The position numbers and the translations under genes were made by a program. From Lindgomyces ingoldianus (Eukaryota > Ascomycota > Dothideomycetes > Pleosporales > Lindgomycetaceae), in NCBI RefSeq assembly GCF_010093535.1, contig NW_022985225.1, positions 269,970 through 302,977 of the forward strand: DNA of 33,008 bases, given 5' to 3'. The notes under the pieces are model-generated. The model was not told the DNA's origin and did not search any database. It saw only the letters and a program-made list of their open reading frames with translations. Below, piece by piece: positions 31,427-33,008 of this stretch (within the stretch, counting starts at the first letter, position 1; every line of letters begins with the position of its first letter).

Positions 31427-31744
31427 TGTCACGATTGTGCACAAGTAAGGTTATAGAGCTTCACAGAGGTCTAGTTCAATTACTATGTAAGGTATTATAG
31501 TAGGTATAAGACGTTGTGTAAGGAACAGGAAGGTTTAAAAAGAAATTAGTAATTAAATACTTAGCTTAGAAGTCTAAGCGCTTTAGGTATAAATTAAGCC
31601 TGTTTTAAGTTTAGTTAGTGTTAAGGTAGTTTATGCTTAAGTTTATATTAATATTATGTTGTGTTTATGTTAGACGTGCACTAATAATACTCTAGTACAC
31701 GTCTAATATAGTTATGTCTAGGATCTAGGGAGGATACTATAACA
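31427..31744 (-). repeat. Duplicate of the G1 3' LTR
   Basis: Identical to 13993-14310, with the same undamaged outer end TGTCACGA and changed inner end. Confidence 0.95.
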
Positions 31745-32288
31745 GTACCCCCTCTTTTATTAAGAAGAGAATCCTTTACATTAGTAGTTCTAGCATTAGG
31801 TTGTCTTTGTTAGAGTATAGGTTTAGTTTAGATAAGTATTAGGCGTAGAATTAGGTTACTATAGAGTTCTTTTATAAGGCTTTTATAGGTTCTTATAATA
31901 GTTTATTATATCTAGTCTATTTTATAAAGTATTTATAGATATGTTTTTTCTTGTTAAACTAGATCTATTTAACATTTTTTATAACATATTTTAGTTTATT
32001 ATTTATAATAACAGGTTTAGGTAGTAAGTTTAGCTGTCTAAATAAATAGTTAAATTTAGAGGCTACTTAGCGCAGCAACAATACGTGGAACATAGGGTGT
32101 ATTTTTATGCTGTTAGGTAGGATTAATTAGTAAGTATGTAATAAGACTATATAAGCTACTATAAAAGAGCTAAAGTTCTTTTAATTAAGTTTTTTTAATT
32201 ATTAGTTTATTTAAATATTTCTAGTATCTAGCTAGACCTTTTTGCTAGCTACATACATAAAGGCAAAGGTTTAGAATTAGTTTATGTA
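31745..32288 (-). pseudogene. Duplicate of the G1 chromodomain and integrase tail
   Basis: Identical to 14311-14854, interrupted by F at the same TA (32287-32288). Confidence 0.88.
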
Positions 32289-33008
32289 CAGTCGCCTACT
32301 AAAAGTCATTGGCCACTTTAGCGAGAGGTCCGGGCCACCCTATAATGGTTAGATTTCAATTAAATGTAACTTAATTAAATTACCACCTTTTTTAATAGTT
32401 ACAAAAGCAAATAAAACCTCTTACAAAGAGCTATCTAAATTATCTGTTAATACAATATAGCAATTCCACCTCTACAGCGTGAGCGCTAGCAAAATCTTAC
32501 GTTATCTCAGCATTCCTAAGTTAACGGTTACATACAACATCCGCCAGCTGCGCAAGCAGCCCCTGCCTACCTATACAAAAGCTCTGCGTACAGGCCAACC
32601 TCTAAAGCTTAATAAACGCGCTAAGAGGCATTTAATTTGCTAGGCAGCAAATAATCCCTTTGCTACGCTCTAAACTATCGCAACACTATTAAAGACCTAC
32701 TGCCGCATTTATACTAGTACTGCAAGGAGATACCTTGCAAAACATAAGTACTACACCTTCTGCCCACATTGCAAGCCTTAGTTGTTAGCTGTACACAAAA
32801 AAAAGCAACTCTAATTTGCTTAAACCTATTAATATAACAAGGCAAAAGACATAGCTTGCGTAGCCTTTTATAATAAAGTAACATTTAAAGTTAGATTAGA
32901 CACTACACCTCTATATATGTACATTAGCGGCATAGAAAAGCATATAAGAGTTAGTACCTAAAGCCTACCTTTAAGTCTAGAAGGACTACAGTCTCTGTAT
33001 TTAGTGTA
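32289..33008 (+). mobile_element. Duplicate of the Tc1-like element F, truncated by the window
   Basis: Identical to 14855-15574. The left TIR is at 32289-32316. The helix-turn-helix region and the first catalytic block are inside the window; the second and third catalytic blocks and the right TIR lie beyond it. Confidence 0.93.

Larger units (their letters stand above)
30665..33008 (+). repeat. Perfect direct repeat, second copy (partner 13231-15574), cut by window end
   Basis: Identical to 13231-15574 over 2,344 bp and still matching at the last base. It includes the right half of D, the 140-bp B fragment, the G1 3' LTR with its ATAAT junction, the G1 integrase tail and the F transposon at the same TA. 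Independent insertions could not reproduce all of these junctions, so this is copied DNA. Confidence 0.95.

Noticed and set aside
32289..33008. F at 32289 as a second independent Tc1-like insertion
   Set aside because: It sits at the same TA of the same LTR element with identical flanks for more than 1.6 kb upstream, so it belongs to the duplicated block.

Overview
The window looks like an AT-rich, transposon-only block from a filamentous ascomycete genome. I infer Pezizomycotina because the sequence carries the mark of repeat-induced point mutation (RIP). Nearly every recognisable coding stretch is broken by TAA/TAG where Gln or Trp codons are expected. Copies of one element differ almost only by C/T and G/A transitions, and catalytic Asp codons have become Asn. 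I find no host gene, tRNA, rRNA or CRISPR array, and no open gene anywhere. The species cannot be told from the sequence.

Layout. 1-1013 is unassigned. 1014-1590 is a short element with paired 128-129 bp terminal repeats. The host layer for most insertions is an old Ty3/gypsy element, B, on the minus strand. It survives in four pieces: 1591-3391, 9056-10149, 13853-13992 and 28864-29422. Into B went: (i) A, a full-length plus-strand chromodomain Ty3/gypsy element (3392-9055); (ii) D1, a pogo/Fot1-like DNA transposon (10150-13852), itself carrying a second pogo-like element, E1 (10907-12746); (iii) G1, a minus-strand copy of the A family (13993-28858); and (iv) D2, a second D copy starting at 29423. 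G1 in turn holds a Tc1-like element F1 (14855-16186), a GC-rich solo LTR (17100-17451), a complete further copy of its own family, G2 (20834-26498), and in its 5' LTR a second E copy, E2 (26716-28555). Boundaries rest on target-site duplications (5 bp for LTR elements, TA for the DNA transposons), on matching empty sites in sister copies, and on restored reading frames in B when A or D1 is removed.

From 30665 to the window end (33008) the sequence repeats 13231-15574 without a mismatch at a constant offset of 17,434 bp. The switch lies inside D2. The simplest reading is an unequal crossover between the direct repeats D1 and D2 that made a 17.4 kb tandem duplication after the RIP damage; an assembly error is the main alternative.

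Nothing here is a new working system: every element is dead. The most notable signals are the fresh tandem duplication, the escape of outer LTR ends from RIP, the undamaged solo LTR, the tandem 17-bp-period motif in the termini of both pogo families, and the miniature LTR-like element at the left end.
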